This document shows, one piece after another, positions 5,480 through 6,747 of a stretch of 6,747 nt of DNA. The position numbers and the translations under genes are program-made. Origin of the DNA: Candidatus Saccharimonadota bacterium (GTDB lineage: Bacteria; Patescibacteriota; Saccharimonadia; Saccharimonadales; Saccharimonadaceae). Location of the stretch: positions 1 through 6,747 of the forward strand of contig UNSN01000031.1 of assembly GCA_900555675.1 (NCBI GenBank). Reading direction: 5' to 3'. Every line of letters starts with the position of its first letter. Position 1 is the stretch's first letter. The notes below the pieces were generated by a model that was given only the letters and a program-made list of their open reading frames with translations, made no database searches and had not been told where the DNA came from.

Positions 5480-6747
5480 ATGTCGTCACCGCGCAAATAT
5501 ATATTTGTTACGGGTGGTGTATTGTCTGGTGTAGGTAAGGGAATTACTGCTGCTAGTATTGGCGCTGTCCTTCAAGCTAAGGGCGTTTCTGTTTCGGTTC
5601 AAAAATGTGATCCATATTTGAATGTTGATGCTGGACTATTGAATCCAAAAGAGCACGGCGAATGTTTTGTGACAAAAGACGGTGCTGAAACTGATTTAGA
5701 TTTGGGTCATTATGAGCGTTTTTTGGATTTGGAATTAACGCAAAAAAATGCGACATTATCCGGCCGATTATTGCGTGATTTGATTGCAGATGAGAGAGCT
5801 GGTAAATTTGGCGGTCAAACAGTACAAATGGTTCCTCACCTAACTAATTCTATTAAGAAGGCTATTCATCTGGCTGCTGAAGGTGATGTTCATATCGTAG
5901 AGATCGGCGGCACGGTCGGTGACTATGAAGGACTTAGCTTTATTGAGGCTATTCGAGGATTCGCCTTAGATGTTGGTCGCGAAAATTGTCTATTTGTTCA
6001 TGTTGTATATGTGCCGTTCTTAGAGGCGTCACATGAATATAAGACAAAACCTGCTCAAAACGCCTTGGCTGATTTGCGTGGTTTTGGAATTATGCCTGAT
6101 GTTGTGGCGGTTCGTACGGAAGGTCACGATAAACCGCCGCGTAGTATTGGTGAGAAAATTTCTATTTCGTCTGGTATTCGCAGCGAAGGAATTGTAATGA
6201 TGCCAAATGTCGATACTGTATATGAAGTTCCACTAACGGTGTACCGCGACTTAGGCAAGCTACTTGGTGAATTTACTAATAATTCAGTTGAGCCAGATTT
6301 ACGACGTTGGCAACATTTAGCCAAGCGAGATACGTCAGAGTATGCTAAGCGTGTTACGGTAGGTTTGGTTGCTAAATATATAGACAATTCTGACACATAT
6401 TTATCTGTAACAGAGGCACTTAAGTCTGCGGCTTGGGCAAACAAAAGTGAGATATCTATAAAATGGATTAATGCTGAGACTGCAAATGAAGCAGATTTTG
6501 ACAGTGTTGATGCTATTGTTGTTCCGGGAGGATTTGGATCTCGTGGTGTAGAAGGTAAGATTGCTGCTGCAAAGTATTGCTTAATGAAAGATAAACCATA
6601 TTTGGGTATTTGTTTGGGAATGCAGGTTGCAGTTATTGCCGCGGCGCGTTTGGGAGGTTTGGTAAACGCTAATAGCGAAGAATTCGGCGCTGATTCTGAT
6701 AACAACGTAGTGTACATTATGGATGGGCAGCAAGGCAAAGAGTCTAC
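5480..6747 (+). CDS. pyrG: CTP synthase, N-terminal 422 residues (C-terminus beyond window)
   Basis: The enzyme makes CTP from UTP, ATP and glutamine in the cytoplasm, supplying cytidine nucleotides that NrdAB can reduce after conversion to CDP. The synthase domain opens with KYIFVTGGVLSGVGKGITAAS (P-loop Lys20) and shows ETDLDLGHYERF (Asp72), EIGGTVGDYEG (Glu141) and the UTP-site segment KTKPAQNA (188-195). The glutamine amidotransferase domain begins near residue 292, with the oxyanion region VVPGGFGSRGVEG and nucleophile Cys378 in GICLGMQ. The usual length is about 535-550 residues, so about 120 are missing. It is diverged: the common KFDPYINVDPG or KLDPYINVDPG reads KCDPYLNVDAG, and HGEVFV reads HGECFV. 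The ATG lies one base after the small gene's TAA, with no clear Shine-Dalgarno, so translational coupling is likely. Confidence 0.96.
   Translation, partial: MSSPRKYIFVTGGVLSGVGKGITAASIGAVLQAKGVSVSVQKCDPYLNVDAGLLNPKEHGECFVTKDGAETDLDLGHYERFLDLELTQKNATLSGRLLRDLIADERAGKFGGQTVQMVPHLTNSIKKAIHLAAEGDVHIVEIGGTVGDYEGLSFIEAIRGFALDVGRENCLFVHVVYVPFLEASHEYKTKPAQNALADLRGFGIMPDVVAVRTEGHDKPPRSIGEKISISSGIRSEGIVMMPNVDTVYEVPLTVYRDLGKLLGEFTNNSVEPDLRRWQHLAKRDTSEYAKRVTVGLVAKYIDNSDTYLSVTEALKSAAWANKSEISIKWINAETANEADFDSVDAIVVPGGFGSRGVEGKIAAAKYCLMKDKPYLGICLGMQVAVIAAARLGGLVNANSEEFGADSDNNVVYIMDGQQGKES

Noticed and set aside
6124..6738. Minus-strand open frame of 204 codons
   Set aside because: It is the antisense of pyrG, which carries the catalytic Cys378 motif in this interval; the minus-strand translation looks low-complexity and Ser-rich.

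Overview
The window comes from a bacterium of about 40% G+C. Saccharibacteria or a related Patescibacteria (CPR) lineage is my best guess. It rests on overall look (a diverged CTP synthase, a Chlamydia-like class Ic ribonucleotide reductase, compact gene packing) and is inference, not a database match. All four complete genes end in TAA and no gene has an in-frame TGA, so the standard bacterial code fits.

Layout: (1) 1-1014, minus strand: the N-terminal 338 residues of a KAP-family P-loop NTPase, cut by the window edge, with a TATAAT box placed as for a leaderless mRNA. (2) 1015-1442: a divergent intergenic region with an interrupted long inverted repeat, the nrd promoter, a tandem pair of NrdR boxes, a terminator-like hairpin in the nrd leader, and a strong Shine-Dalgarno (SD) sequence. 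(3) 1443-5247, plus strand: nrdA, nrdB and a small flavin split-barrel protein, tightly packed as one operon. (4) 5240-5295: a second promoter with a second NrdR box pair, overlapping the end of the split-barrel gene. (5) 5299-5478: a 59-residue protein ending in Cys-Asp-Gly-Cys-Glu. (6) 5480-6747: the first 422 residues of pyrG, one base after the small gene's stop codon.

The unifying theme is deoxynucleotide supply. NrdAB reduces ribonucleoside diphosphates. CTP synthase feeds the cytidine pool. Both transcription units carry tandem NrdR-like boxes whose centres are 32 bp apart, so both are probably repressed by NrdR when dATP/ATP is high. NrdB has Phe where the radical Tyr normally sits and Glu at the first metal ligand, as in the Mn/Fe class Ic enzyme of Chlamydia trachomatis.

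The most interesting point is that NrdA lacks the C-terminal cysteine pair that class I reductases use to re-reduce the active site; it has no Cys at all after residue 532. The NrdR-controlled small protein encoded 1.5 kb downstream ends in just such a CxxC tail. I propose that it is a detached NrdA redox tail acting in trans.
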